16,351 nucleotides of DNA from JBLHGU01 sp047615875. GTDB lineage: Bacteria; Pseudomonadota; Gammaproteobacteria; Arenicellales; CAJQKF01. Position numbers and translations under genes: made by a program. The notes below the pieces were generated by a model. That model worked only from the letters and a program-made list of their open reading frames with translations. It had not been told where the DNA came from and ran no database searches. Position 1 is the first letter of the stretch. Every line of letters begins with the position of its first letter. Positions 1 to 7,592 of this stretch are shown here, piece after piece. Location: assembly GCA_047615875.1 (NCBI GenBank), contig JBLHGU010000111.1, positions 1 through 16,351 of the forward strand. Reading direction: 5' to 3'.

Positions 1-265
1 GGGAGCAACGAAAACGAAGAAGAGAAAAGCACGCGGCCTAGATCAAGGATGGGTAGTTGGTACCGGCTCTGACAGGCAAGTTGTGTCTGGATTTCGCGTA
101 TAAGGGATTAACCACGCGGGAAGTTGCCCAGGGGTTATGAAGTACAGCGTTATGACGACAGGCAAATGGTAAAATGGACATATACCATACCAATACTGTG
201 GATTATTTTTGCGAATTGCTGAGTTTTCGGTCTGGCACTAAATAGTATTAATGCACGATAGCACC
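1..265. other. left-edge region, mostly non-coding
   Basis: No gene can be assigned here. Two plus-strand frames are open from the left edge: one ends at a TGA at 70-72 after a charged, Glu/Lys/Arg-rich stretch, the other at a TAA at 101-103 after a Lys/Arg-rich then Gly/Val-rich stretch. Either could be the tail of a gene that begins outside the window, and the sequence does not decide between them. Bases 104-265 are AT-richer and hold no convincing reading frame or strong hairpin. The oxygenase gene on the minus strand ends at 266, so this would be its 3' flank; no clear terminator is visible. Confidence 0.3.
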
Positions 266-2605
266 CTACGTCAGTGGCGAGGTTCCCATATCCAGAGTTT
301 TCTTCAACGCCACAACCCATGTCAGGTTGCGTAAGTCGCCCTCATATATGCGGCAGGCGGCCTCAAAGGAGGCCGTGGTTTTGATACAGACCAGGGTGAA
401 GGGGCTGCCTTGGCGTTCGGTGATATGGGTGTTGTCACACCGGTTGCTTTCGATTATGCCGTGCAGATGTTGGCGGCGTGCTTTTGCCAATGGGAAACGG
501 GCTAGTTGTTGGTTGGGGTTGGCGAGAAAGCGGCTCAATGCCTGGCAGTCGCTGCAGTTACAGGAGAGCTTTGACTCTCGCCGGTAGTCCACCGGTTCCT
601 GTGGTGCCTGCGTGGTGCGTTGCCGCAGTTGGTGACAGATTTCCCTTATCCAACGCGAAATTACCTGGTTCGTGGTGGACTGCCTTTTCAGCCGGGGCTC
701 AAGGGCGAAGAGTGCGGCGATATGGTCCTTGGTCAGATCATAGCGGTCGTCGCAAGCCAGGGTATGATCGATTAGCCTTCCGAGTGGTTTGGTTGCGTCC
801 ACCGCGAGCATTGCCTGAATCAGTGCCACCAGCAGTGCAGGTTTGTCCAGCCGGTGATAATCCCAACTCCGCGATGGTGGAGTTTGGTCCATCTTCTCCA
901 GTGCGTCGACTGCATGTTTGCACAACCACGCGCAGAGCCTGATTCGGTCACCATTCTTATCCCGACGCACACTTAGAATTCTCAGCAATTCCGCGTTACG
1001 GTTTACGTTGTTTTCAGTGGTAGCATCCAGCACCCGGGCCAGTTCGGTTTCAAAATACGTCCAGCCATGTTGTTTACACAGCTTGGCAAACGATGAATCC
1101 AACTGGGCCTGCTCATCATCAAGCATGATCCGGCCAATAAAGTGACGCATCAATTCAGGTGCATCCAACTCTGCCAACAGCGCGGGAAAAATCGCCCGAC
1201 TGTTCTGCTCCGACTTCGGCGACCCATTCCATTCGGGTTTCCAGGATTCGATAATGGCCCCGGCAAACTGCAGGCAATCCCGGCGCAATGCATCGCGCCT
1301 ACTCTTCGCGGCTTTGCCCAGTTTTTTTACCATCGGTTCGAGCCCGCCGATCGACGCGCTGGTACCGGCAGCGCACAGCATGGCAAAATGACGCTTGCCT
1401 GGCCAGATGACAATGGCGGCACGATGATACCAGCGCTCCAGGGTCATTCCGGCGTTGCCGGTGAAGCCCTCGAACTCCTCTTCGCTCGGCTCCCACTCAT
1501 CCAATCGTGTGGCAGTGACAATCTCGCTCTCATCAAGGATTATCTCGCCGAATTTGACACGACATCCTCGGCTGTCCGACCAGTGGTCCGCGGACAGGCT
1601 TTCGTCGAATAACTCTCCCATCTCGTGGTCGCCGGCGGTATCGTCGCCCTCTTCCTCGTCCCAGTGTCCGCGATAGTGGGAATGGTAATCTTCGCCTTCC
1701 GCCGAGCCCTGTCGCCACAGCGTCACCAGCGCAAGATTGGCGATGCAATCCGCCTGCTGCGCTGCCCTGAACAACACTTCAGCGCGGGCGCGGTCGATGC
1801 CCTTCATGCTATTGATGTTGAGTCCTTTCTGGGTGTAGCGGTGATCCAAAACTACGGCCAGCCTGCCCTTGTCCTGCTTGCTGCTCCAGTTACGCAGCAG
1901 AGCGGTAACTGATTCCGTGACGTTACCGAAAGAGGGAGCGTTAACGCCCTTCTTGCTTTTCGATCGTGCAAGGGTAACGTTATATGTCAGGCAAATGCGG
2001 TATCCGCTTTGTACCGGCCTAGTCTCATGTTGGCAATCTGCATAAAAGACGGCATAGCTCAACTCATGCCCTGAGGCCGCGCCATCAAATGCAATCCGCA
2101 TCTGTTGGTCTTCATGGGTGATGATCAGTTCACCACCTTTATGGACCGACGGCAGACCAATGACAAGGGTTGCCACCATGCGGTCCAGTTTCTCGCCGTC
2201 ACGGTGAGGCAGAAAGAAACCGCCCTTTTCGTACACCAGCAACTTATACAGATGGGCAGTGAGATTGCAGTTTTCCAGCCCCAGTTCCCGCTGCATACCG
2301 TCGACGATGGATGAGACCAGATTGTTCCATTTTGGATTGGTCAGCCGGAACTGGTCCGGATCCATTTCCCAGGTTCTACGCACTTTGGTGTTGACCAGAG
2401 TTTCATCCCCCTTGCCATAAGGCGCCTGCTGGCAGTGCTTAATCAGTTTGCGGGCCTGGGCGGCCGTCAGCGGCAATCCCATCATACCGATCTCCTCTAC
2501 CTCCAAACCAGGCAGGGTCACTGGCAAATTACCAGAACTGCAGAAGTTGCCGGGTCGATTCACTTGTTGCAGAGTCGAGATCAGTTTCTGATTGATAGGG
2601 GACAT
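266..2605 (-). CDS. large 2-oxoglutarate/Fe(II)-dependent oxygenase (prolyl 4-hydroxylase-like domain)
   Basis: Residues about 100-210 form a 2OG-Fe(II) oxygenase domain of the prolyl 4-hydroxylase type. The iron ligands are readable as H134-x-D136 (in LPHRDGEK) and H193, with R203 ten residues later as the expected 2-oxoglutarate carboxylate ligand. The family couples 2OG decarboxylation to hydroxylation of a protein or small-molecule substrate; the substrate here is unknown. The remaining ~550 residues are not recognised as an enzyme domain. They include an acidic stretch (roughly 300-345) and a C-terminal CNCSDC cluster (C682, C684, C687), which could bind a metal, followed by a basic segment. 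At 779 residues it is much longer than a stand-alone hydroxylase (about 200-250). The ATG at 2605 lacks a clear Shine-Dalgarno sequence. The gene is monocistronic and divergent from the J-domain-like gene across a 285-base gap. No signal peptide is seen, so it is probably cytoplasmic. Confidence 0.8.
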   Translation of the reverse strand: MSPINQKLISTLQQVNRPGNFCSSGNLPVTLPGLEVEEIGMMGLPLTAAQARKLIKHCQQAPYGKGDETLVNTKVRRTWEMDPDQFRLTNPKWNNLVSSIVDGMQRELGLENCNLTAHLYKLLVYEKGGFFLPHRDGEKLDRMVATLVIGLPSVHKGGELIITHEDQQMRIAFDGAASGHELSYAVFYADCQHETRPVQSGYRICLTYNVTLARSKSKKGVNAPSFGNVTESVTALLRNWSSKQDKGRLAVVLDHRYTQKGLNINSMKGIDRARAEVLFRAAQQADCIANLALVTLWRQGSAEGEDYHSHYRGHWDEEEGDDTAGDHEMGELFDESLSADHWSDSRGCRVKFGEIILDESEIVTATRLDEWEPSEEEFEGFTGNAGMTLERWYHRAAIVIWPGKRHFAMLCAAGTSASIGGLEPMVKKLGKAAKSRRDALRRDCLQFAGAIIESWKPEWNGSPKSEQNSRAIFPALLAELDAPELMRHFIGRIMLDDEQAQLDSSFAKLCKQHGWTYFETELARVLDATTENNVNRNAELLRILSVRRDKNGDRIRLCAWLCKHAVDALEKMDQTPPSRSWDYHRLDKPALLVALIQAMLAVDATKPLGRLIDHTLACDDRYDLTKDHIAALFALEPRLKRQSTTNQVISRWIREICHQLRQRTTQAPQEPVDYRRESKLSCNCSDCQALSRFLANPNQQLARFPLAKARRQHLHGIIESNRCDNTHITERQGSPFTLVCIKTTASFEAACRIYEGDLRNLTWVVALKKTLDMGTSPLT

Positions 2606-2890
2606 TAAGAAAGATAAGGTGGTTGGAAGAGGTTAGGTGGCTCTGATCAAATGCGGACGTTTTACTGGAACGCGATACCCGATTGCGGCCATTTCATGGA
2701 TGTAGTTCTACGCATTTTATCGGACTATCGACTACAATGCCTGAATATAAATGTTGGCTAAACCGCTCTACCCCTGCTGCTACGCGTGGATACTAATGCC
2801 GGGATCACCGCTCCACTACTGCGCAAACCCAACCCGTGTAAGGTTGGTGCCCCACCCAATTCTTTGCCTTTTTAGCACTCGACAATAGCT
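2606..2890. promoter_or_regulatory. divergent intergenic region between oxygenase and J-domain-like gene
   Basis: Promoters for both flanking genes should lie in these 285 bases. A TATAAA hexamer at 2746-2751 and a TACAAT at 2733-2738 could be plus-strand -10 elements, but neither has a good -35. A short hairpin (CCAACC at 2829-2834 with GGTTGG at 2842-2847) lies about 45 bases before the plus-strand ATG; its right arm runs into a GGTG/CACC pair, so an alternative fold is possible. The region would form the leader of the J-domain-like gene. None of this is strong. Confidence 0.3.
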
Positions 2891-4177
2891 ATGAAAAAAC
2901 TCTCCCAGATTGCGAAACGCGTCAGTGGCGCCAAACGCAAACGACAAAGCAAGTTCGAAAAACTTTGGACCCGGGTCGAAAATCTGCAATCAGAAAACTC
3001 CCGTTTACGCGTCGAACTGAGCGGGTTAGTTGAGGAGCTAAATAAGAAAATCCTGCCGGCGGAAAGGATATTAGGCGTACTGCAACGTGAATTGGCCCTG
3101 AAACTGATCGACTTTCAACGCTATAAAAGCCTGACAAGTCACGAGCGCCGTAATATGCGGATCTGGGTAGGTGATATTTGTCAGAACCTCAACTTCACTG
3201 AACATTATGATGAAGAGTTGCGCGAGGCCATCGCTCGTGACGTTGCCAGGGATCTGGATCTGGAGCTCGATCCAAAGCGCAATGCAGAAGAGCAGGTAGA
3301 CACGCACTTTGAAGCTATGGATGAATTCGATCTGGAACAGGAGAAACAGGAAGTCGATGACTGGATCAAATCCGAGGTGGACCGTCGCGTCGCAGAAATG
3401 TTCGGCAATGTGAATACGGTCGAAGATCATGTATTGGATATGTTTCAAGACCAGTTTGCTGCCGAAGAGGACCGGCGCAGCGAGAAAATTCGTACGTTCC
3501 GTGAAGCAGTAGAGGCAGAGTTGCGGGCGATGTATGATCCTGGATTTGATGAGCCTGAATGGCAGCCGGGCATAGATAGTCCCTTCTCGGAATTCGAATA
3601 CAGCGACGAAACCACCACCTATCAGAACAATGAGCCCACCGGCAGATTATTGACCAGCGATGTCTTCAAACGCTTATTCAGAAAAACCGCCCATGCCCTG
3701 CACCCCGACAGAGAGACAAATGAGGACAAGAGGCAGGAAAAACAAAACCTCATGAAAACCTTGCTCGAGGCTCGCAACAACGGCGACCTGCTCACGGTCT
3801 TCAAATTACATCAGCAATTTGTCGGTGAAGATGCTGAACTGAATGCTTCGGACGAGAAGCAACTCGCAAAGGTGCTTGAGTTCCGGGTCAAAACACTGGA
3901 AGCGGAAAAACAGGCCATCACCAGCGAGTCACCACAGCACCGGATGGCCTTTGATGTTTTCTATAGCAAATCAAAAAAAGCCCGCGACAGAAAAATTGCC
4001 AAACACATACGCGGCATCGAAGACGATCGTGCGGCGGTGAAGTTGTTGTTGAATAGCATGGTTAACCTCAAAACCCTGCGGGCTGCCCTGAATAACAGGC
4101 GGGAAGCGGCACTGTCCCTGTTTGAATTCGATAATTTTGATTTTGAATTTTCTGATAACGATTGGTTTCGAAAATGA
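2891..4177 (+). CDS. coiled-coil protein with C-terminal J-domain-like HPD segment
   Basis: This is a 428-residue, highly charged soluble protein. Residues 1-22 are very basic, and about 22-70 look like coiled coil (LWTRVENLQSENSRLRVEL). Residues 110-215 are strongly acidic and helical. Residues 257-312 resemble the second half of a J domain: a helix ending in AHALHPDRE, with HPD at 271-273, then a basic/polar helix. HPD is the tripeptide by which DnaJ-family proteins stimulate Hsp70 ATPase, so the protein may recruit DnaK to a specific client. The client is unknown. The N-terminal J-domain placement and the Gly/Phe and zinc regions of true DnaJ are absent. The gene stands alone, divergent from the oxygenase and followed by a hairpin terminator. 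The ATG has no obvious Shine-Dalgarno. The J-like call is fairly secure from HPD context; the overall family is not recognised. Confidence 0.75.
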   Translation: MKKLSQIAKRVSGAKRKRQSKFEKLWTRVENLQSENSRLRVELSGLVEELNKKILPAERILGVLQRELALKLIDFQRYKSLTSHERRNMRIWVGDICQNLNFTEHYDEELREAIARDVARDLDLELDPKRNAEEQVDTHFEAMDEFDLEQEKQEVDDWIKSEVDRRVAEMFGNVNTVEDHVLDMFQDQFAAEEDRRSEKIRTFREAVEAELRAMYDPGFDEPEWQPGIDSPFSEFEYSDETTTYQNNEPTGRLLTSDVFKRLFRKTAHALHPDRETNEDKRQEKQNLMKTLLEARNNGDLLTVFKLHQQFVGEDAELNASDEKQLAKVLEFRVKTLEAEKQAITSESPQHRMAFDVFYSKSKKARDRKIAKHIRGIEDDRAAVKLLLNSMVNLKTLRAALNNRREAALSLFEFDNFDFEFSDNDWFRK

Positions 4178-4216
4178 ATTAACCGCCCCAGCCAAAGCAT
4201 TCAACATGTGTACTAC

Positions 4217-4239
4217 TGCACTAATGCACTAATGCACTA
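4217..4239. repeat. short tandem repeat, unit TGCACTAA
   Basis: The 8-base unit TGCACTAA occurs two full times plus seven bases of a third, in the gap after the J-domain-like gene. It is too short to suggest a function and may simply be a slippage site. Confidence 0.6.
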
Positions 4240-4268
4240 CACGGTTGTTTTCGATGCCTGCGTGCTCT

Positions 4269-4292
4269 ATCCCGCGCCATTGCGGGATTTTC
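4269..4292 (+). terminator. Rho-independent terminator after the J-domain-like gene
   Basis: A perfect 7-bp stem (ATCCCGC / GCGGGAT) closes a 6-base loop (GCCATT) and runs straight into TTTTCTCC on the plus strand. It lies 91 bases after the stop of the J-domain-like gene. The minus-strand reading has no T-run, so it is oriented for the plus strand. Confidence 0.65.
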
Positions 4293-4362
4293 TCCTCCGT
4301 CTGACTTTTTTCGGACAGCTTTCCACCGATACAGAAGTTAGTACTGGCCAAGTGAGACTCTA

Positions 4363-4382
4363 TTTTTAACTCCGGTTAAAAA
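4363..4382 (-). terminator. AT-rich hairpin at the 3' end of the hsd remnant
   Basis: TTTTTAAC and GTTAAAAA form a perfect 8-bp stem around the loop TCCG, 18 bases beyond the stop of the HsdR remnant on the minus strand. It could be the old terminator of the hsd operon. The stem is AT-rich with no clear T-run after it, so it would be weak. Confidence 0.3.
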
Positions 4383-4399
4383 GGGAAAAACTATCACTT

Positions 4400-4957
4400 C
4401 TACTCTCCAACTATACTTCTCAAACTCCCCCGCATGGCAGCCCGAAATGCTGAATCAGTTGTCAATAAATTGTATAACTCCATTTCGTTGCGCCTGTTTT
4501 TTAACATTATTTCGTCAAACATCGAATTGAATGCCAGATTACGATTGTGACTATCTGGATTGTTTTGGTATTTCTCCTCAAAATCCGGATGCGCTCTGAT
4601 GCTATCAGCAAGGCTGAGAAATTTAACCCTCTGTTCTTCCGGTGTAGCGCTCCACCCCTGAAACCAACGCTCATTAAAATTACGAATAATCTCGTCTAGC
4701 GGGTCTCTTTCCGGTTCATCATGGGCACCACGCGGGTTGGGGTTTTGTGGCTTTAGCTCGGTTTCGCTTTCATCCAAACCAATACCATAATTGAGTTTTA
4801 CCCTCTCCAAACCATAAGAAGATAAATCCACGGAGTCGAGCAACTCATCCAATAATTCCTTATTCGGGTCTATTACCTTAAGTTTTGGAATCAGGAATTT
4901 TAAAAACCAGAACAGTTTCTCCCAGTCGATGATCTCAAAAGACAGGATCGCCGCCAT
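4400..4957 (-). pseudogene. hsdR: type I restriction enzyme HsdR, C-terminal remnant
   Basis: The 185 codons match the extreme C-terminal helical domain of HsdR: an aromatic-rich helix (DWEKLFWFLKFLIPKL), a VDLSSYGLERV segment, then DPLDEIIRNFNERW and a final helical stretch with NLAFNSMFDEIM. This part normally follows the nuclease and translocase motor domains of a ~1000-residue subunit. The PD-(D/E)xK nuclease and DEAD-box motor are absent here. The open frame continues a few codons upstream of the ATG at 4957 until it meets HsdM sequence in another frame, so the ATG is probably an internal Met, not a true start. The remnant cannot cut DNA. It could still be translated as a small helical protein, but nothing suggests a function. 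HsdR C-terminal identity is judged from motif resemblance. Confidence 0.8.
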
Positions 4958-5334
4958 CTGCCCATAATCTCCCTGACACCTGCGTCAAAGCCATCAAGAT
5001 ATTCCTCCACATTAGCAAGCAGAATCTGCTGATTGTTGGTGGCAGTTTTGTACAGACCTGTCAGCGTCCACTTGCTGGTGTTATAGAACACATAGCCCGA
5101 AGCCTCTTGCAGACCTTTCTCATCCAGCTCAGTGAGTTTTGATTCTCTGGTTTGAAATTCCACCTCCTGAAGTACATTATCCTTGGTAGGCTCGATCAAC
5201 GCATCCAACCTGCGCATTACCACCATTGGCAGGATGACATCGCGATATTTCCCGCGTACGTAGACATCCCGCAGGCAATCGTCCGCTATGGACCAGATAA
5301 ATGATACGAGTTTATTGTGAGCTGTATGATTCAC
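4900..5334 (-). pseudogene. hsdM: type I methyltransferase HsdM, N-terminal remnant
   Basis: The first ~123 residues are a clear HsdM N-terminal helical domain: NKLVSFIWSIADDCLRDVY, then YRDVILPMVVMRRLDALIEP, FYNTSKWTL and LANVEEYLDGFDAGVREI. After the last of these (about position 4966) homology stops and the frame reads about 21 unrelated residues to a stop at 4900, because the DNA has switched to hsdR in a different frame. The methyltransferase catalytic domain (AdoMet-binding motif and NPPF/Y) is missing, so it cannot methylate. The start is GTG at 5334; an in-frame TGA lies two codons upstream, so a longer start is excluded. The gene order hsdM then hsdR with hsdS lost between them fits an original hsdM-hsdS-hsdR operon. 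Confidence 0.85.
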
Positions 5335-5413
5335 GTGTCAGGGTATTTTTCCATCAAATCTTAATTCAAAATCAGAATATTGCTGTTGTATTTTATTCAG
5401 CGCCAAGAGGTGA

Positions 5414-6271
5414 CTACTCCAAATTCTGCACCTGCTCACGCATTTGTTCAATTAACACCTTGAGCTCCAATGAAGTATCCGTTACCGCCTGATGCGCAGC
5501 CTTAGATCCCAGAGTATTGGCTTCTCTGTTTAGCTCCTGCATCAGAAAATCCAATCTGCGACCCAAGGGTTCCTTCTGTTTAATTACTCGTAGCACCTCG
5601 GCGAAGTGAATTTCCAGGCGATCTATTTCTTCATCAACATCGGACTTATTTAGCAGTATCGCCACCTCCTGTTCGAGTCGATCGTCATCGAGTTTTTCGC
5701 GAAACTCCGCAAGGCGGTTTTCAAGACGTTCACGAGTGTGAGCGTTAACTTCGGGCATTTTAGTTTTCAGAGATTCCACCAATGTTGCACAGGTATTGAT
5801 TCGATCTGCGATTAACTCGGTCAATTTGTCGCCCTCGCGCTGACGATTTTCCAGAAAGGACTTCACCGCTTGTTTTAGCAAGGGCATGACAATTTCAGCT
5901 GCCTGTTCTGGGTCGGCACCTTCCACTACACCGGGCCAATTTAGAACTTCTGCAACACTTAAGCCTCGACAATCTGGAAATTGGCTCTGGACACTGGACT
6001 GTAGGGCCGCCAAGGTCTTTACAGTGTCGGAGTTTAGCTGGTTAGTTTCGGTGGCAGCAGCTGCGTCGACCCTAACCGACATATCCACTCGTCCACGCTT
6101 AACTCTGTAGGTGATATATTCTCTGAACTGAGGCTCAAGGCCTCTAACTAGTTCGCTTAAACGAAAATTTAGATCCAGAAATCGGTTGTTAACTGAGCGG
6201 ATTTCGAGGGTAATTCCCCCAATTGGAGTTTGCGCGTCGGTACGCGCAAAGGCGGTCATACTATAGGCCAA
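5414..6271 (-). CDS. yicC: YicC family endoribonuclease
   Basis: The 285-residue protein is full length for the YicC/YloC family. The N-terminal YicC domain (about 1-155) opens with MAYSMTAFAR and contains ITLEIRSVNNRFLDLNFRL. The C-terminal DUF1732 domain (about 200-285) contains the conserved GRRLDFLMQELNREANTLGSK block and ends in REQVQNLE. Members are endoribonucleases; E. coli YicC has been linked to small-RNA turnover. The start chosen is TTG at 6271, because the family N-terminus has the form M-x-x-S-M-T-A-F; the alternative is ATG at 6259. A GGGAG lies about ten bases upstream of the TTG. The gene is divergent from the kinase, and the pairing of yicC with rph nearby is a common proteobacterial arrangement. 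Confidence 0.92.
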   Translation of the reverse strand: MAYSMTAFARTDAQTPIGGITLEIRSVNNRFLDLNFRLSELVRGLEPQFREYITYRVKRGRVDMSVRVDAAAATETNQLNSDTVKTLAALQSSVQSQFPDCRGLSVAEVLNWPGVVEGADPEQAAEIVMPLLKQAVKSFLENRQREGDKLTELIADRINTCATLVESLKTKMPEVNAHTRERLENRLAEFREKLDDDRLEQEVAILLNKSDVDEEIDRLEIHFAEVLRVIKQKEPLGRRLDFLMQELNREANTLGSKAAHQAVTDTSLELKVLIEQMREQVQNLE

Positions 6272-6298
6272 GTTCGGTAAGCTCCCAGGAAATTGATT

Positions 6299-6304
6299 AT
6301 TATA
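6299..6304 (-). promoter_or_regulatory. candidate -10 element for yicC
   Basis: On the minus strand this reads TATAAT, a perfect sigma-70 -10 hexamer 27 bases before the TTG start of yicC. No good -35 is found at 16-18 bases, so the assignment rests on the -10 alone. Confidence 0.35.
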
Positions 6305-6370
6305 TTCCCTTCAACTGGGGTGAATGTGATCAATATGGTCGCTATTTTGGGTTAATTCGACAGCTGAATG

Positions 6371-6400
6371 TTGCGATAAGTGTGTATAAATCAATAAAAT
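6371..6400 (+). promoter_or_regulatory. candidate sigma-70 promoter for the kinase gene
   Basis: TTGCGA (6371-6376) and TAAAAT (6395-6400) are separated by 18 bases and lie about 90 bases before the kinase ATG, in an AT-rich divergent intergenic region. The -35 matches four of six consensus bases and the -10 five of six. Confidence 0.4.
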
Positions 6401-6488
6401 AAGATACTATTTGCATCAAATTTCAACATAAACATAGCCGAACAGTATTGCGCCCATTCGATCGGGTAGTGAGAACAAATTTTATTTT

Positions 6489-7391
6489 ATGGCATCCAAA
6501 CACCGAGTCCCATTAAGACAGGGTTATATTTTGGAAGGCTATCGCATCAGTGAAGTACTGGGCGGTGGCGGCTTCAGTCTGGTTTATCTAGCCCGTGAGA
6601 GCGCGACTGATAAAGAGATGGTAGTAAAGGAATATAGCCCTAAAGCACTTGTTACACGCAATCCGGATGGCACCGTTGAGCCTGTCTCTGAAAAGGCTCG
6701 CCTTGGCTTCGTGCAGGGCATGAAACAATTTTTCGCTGAAGCCAGTGCACTTGCCAAGTTAAATCATCCAAACATTGTTAATGTGACCAATATTTTCCGT
6801 GCCAACAACACGGTTTATATGGTGATGAATTACGAGCTCGGTCGTGATCTACGTTGGTTCATCAAGCAATGCCATGGTCAGCTGGATCAGCCTTTTATGT
6901 TAAAGGTGTTTCCACCTATAGCATCTGGGTTGTCAAAATTACACGAAAATGGCTTTCTGCATCTAGACGTGAAGCCCGCTAATATTTTGCTACGCGCGAG
7001 CGGTGAACCATTGCTGCTGGACTTCGGCGCAGCACAAACCGCCAGTAGTGGCGAGCGTTTCCGCTCTTTTCAGACTCTTACTCATGGTTTTGCACCTGCG
7101 GAACAATACAACGAAGGCGAAATGGGCCCCTGGTCAGATATTTATGCCCTGGGCGCTGCCATGTATGCCTGCGTCACTGGTAAATCCCCACCGCCGGCTT
7201 TGAAAAGGCAAGCCCAAGATACCCTCGAATCGTTAACTACCCAATACAGCGGGCAGTACTCGTACCCAATGCTGCGGGCCATCGAGTGGGCATTGCGGCT
7301 TAATCATCGAGAGCGGCCAACCAGTGTTCGGGTGTTTACCGACCTGGCTTTCTCGGAGACAACTGCAGAACTGGAAATGCAGGAAGGCTAG
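6489..7391 (+). CDS. Ser/Thr protein kinase, Hanks type, non-RD
   Basis: This 300-residue protein is a single kinase domain with all main catalytic elements: Gly-rich loop GGGGFS (25-30), ATP-binding K47 in MVVKEY, helix-C E84, catalytic loop HLDVKPANILL (D160, N165), DFG (178-180), an APE-like APAEQY (202-207) and D217 in WSDIYALG. The usual HRD arginine is replaced by leucine (HLD), making it a non-RD kinase that probably needs no activation-loop phosphorylation. No transmembrane helix, PASTA repeat or other sensor domain follows, so it is likely cytoplasmic. Its substrate is unknown. It sits alone between yicC and rph. In some gammaproteobacteria a PP2C-type phosphatase accompanies such a kinase at this locus (recalled, not checked); none is present here. 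ATG at 6489; no strong Shine-Dalgarno. Confidence 0.9.
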   Translation: MASKHRVPLRQGYILEGYRISEVLGGGGFSLVYLARESATDKEMVVKEYSPKALVTRNPDGTVEPVSEKARLGFVQGMKQFFAEASALAKLNHPNIVNVTNIFRANNTVYMVMNYELGRDLRWFIKQCHGQLDQPFMLKVFPPIASGLSKLHENGFLHLDVKPANILLRASGEPLLLDFGAAQTASSGERFRSFQTLTHGFAPAEQYNEGEMGPWSDIYALGAAMYACVTGKSPPPALKRQAQDTLESLTTQYSGQYSYPMLRAIEWALRLNHRERPTSVRVFTDLAFSETTAELEMQEG

Positions 7392-7555
7392 TAATCAGCA
7401 AAATTTGCCCCTTAGTTAACGCTGATATTCTCTGGCATTCTTCACTCCAGCAATAACAATTGGCAGCGGCCAGCTAGCCAAATATATCCACATTAGTACG
7501 TATAGCGGTTCTGGAACCCAGTTCTTCTTCCTGATACTATTCACAACCCCGCGAC

Positions 7556-7575
7556 GGAACCAGAATTCTGGTTCC
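7556..7575. repeat. perfect 20-bp palindrome just upstream of rph
   Basis: The sequence GGAACCAGAATTCTGGTTCC is a perfect palindrome ending 17 bases before the rph ATG. Its central 14 bases on the plus strand (CCAGAATTCTGGTT) recur inside rph at 7754-7767. It could be a dimeric-repressor site or a hairpin in the rph leader; no T-run follows, so it is not a typical terminator. The rest of the 201-base gap (7392-7592) contains nothing recognisable. Confidence 0.5.
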
Positions 7576-7592
7576 AAACCTCTAGATGTAAT

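Noticed and set aside
1142..1912. Plus-strand open frames of 95-156 codons inside the oxygenase gene
   Set aside because: They are antisense to a gene with a clear domain and motif set and their translations show no family resemblance; the GC-rich codon pattern of the real gene explains them.
4900..5334. HsdM fragment as a functional small antitoxin-like or DNA-binding protein
   Set aside because: The homology ends abruptly exactly where hsdR sequence begins in another frame; a deletion scar is the simpler explanation.
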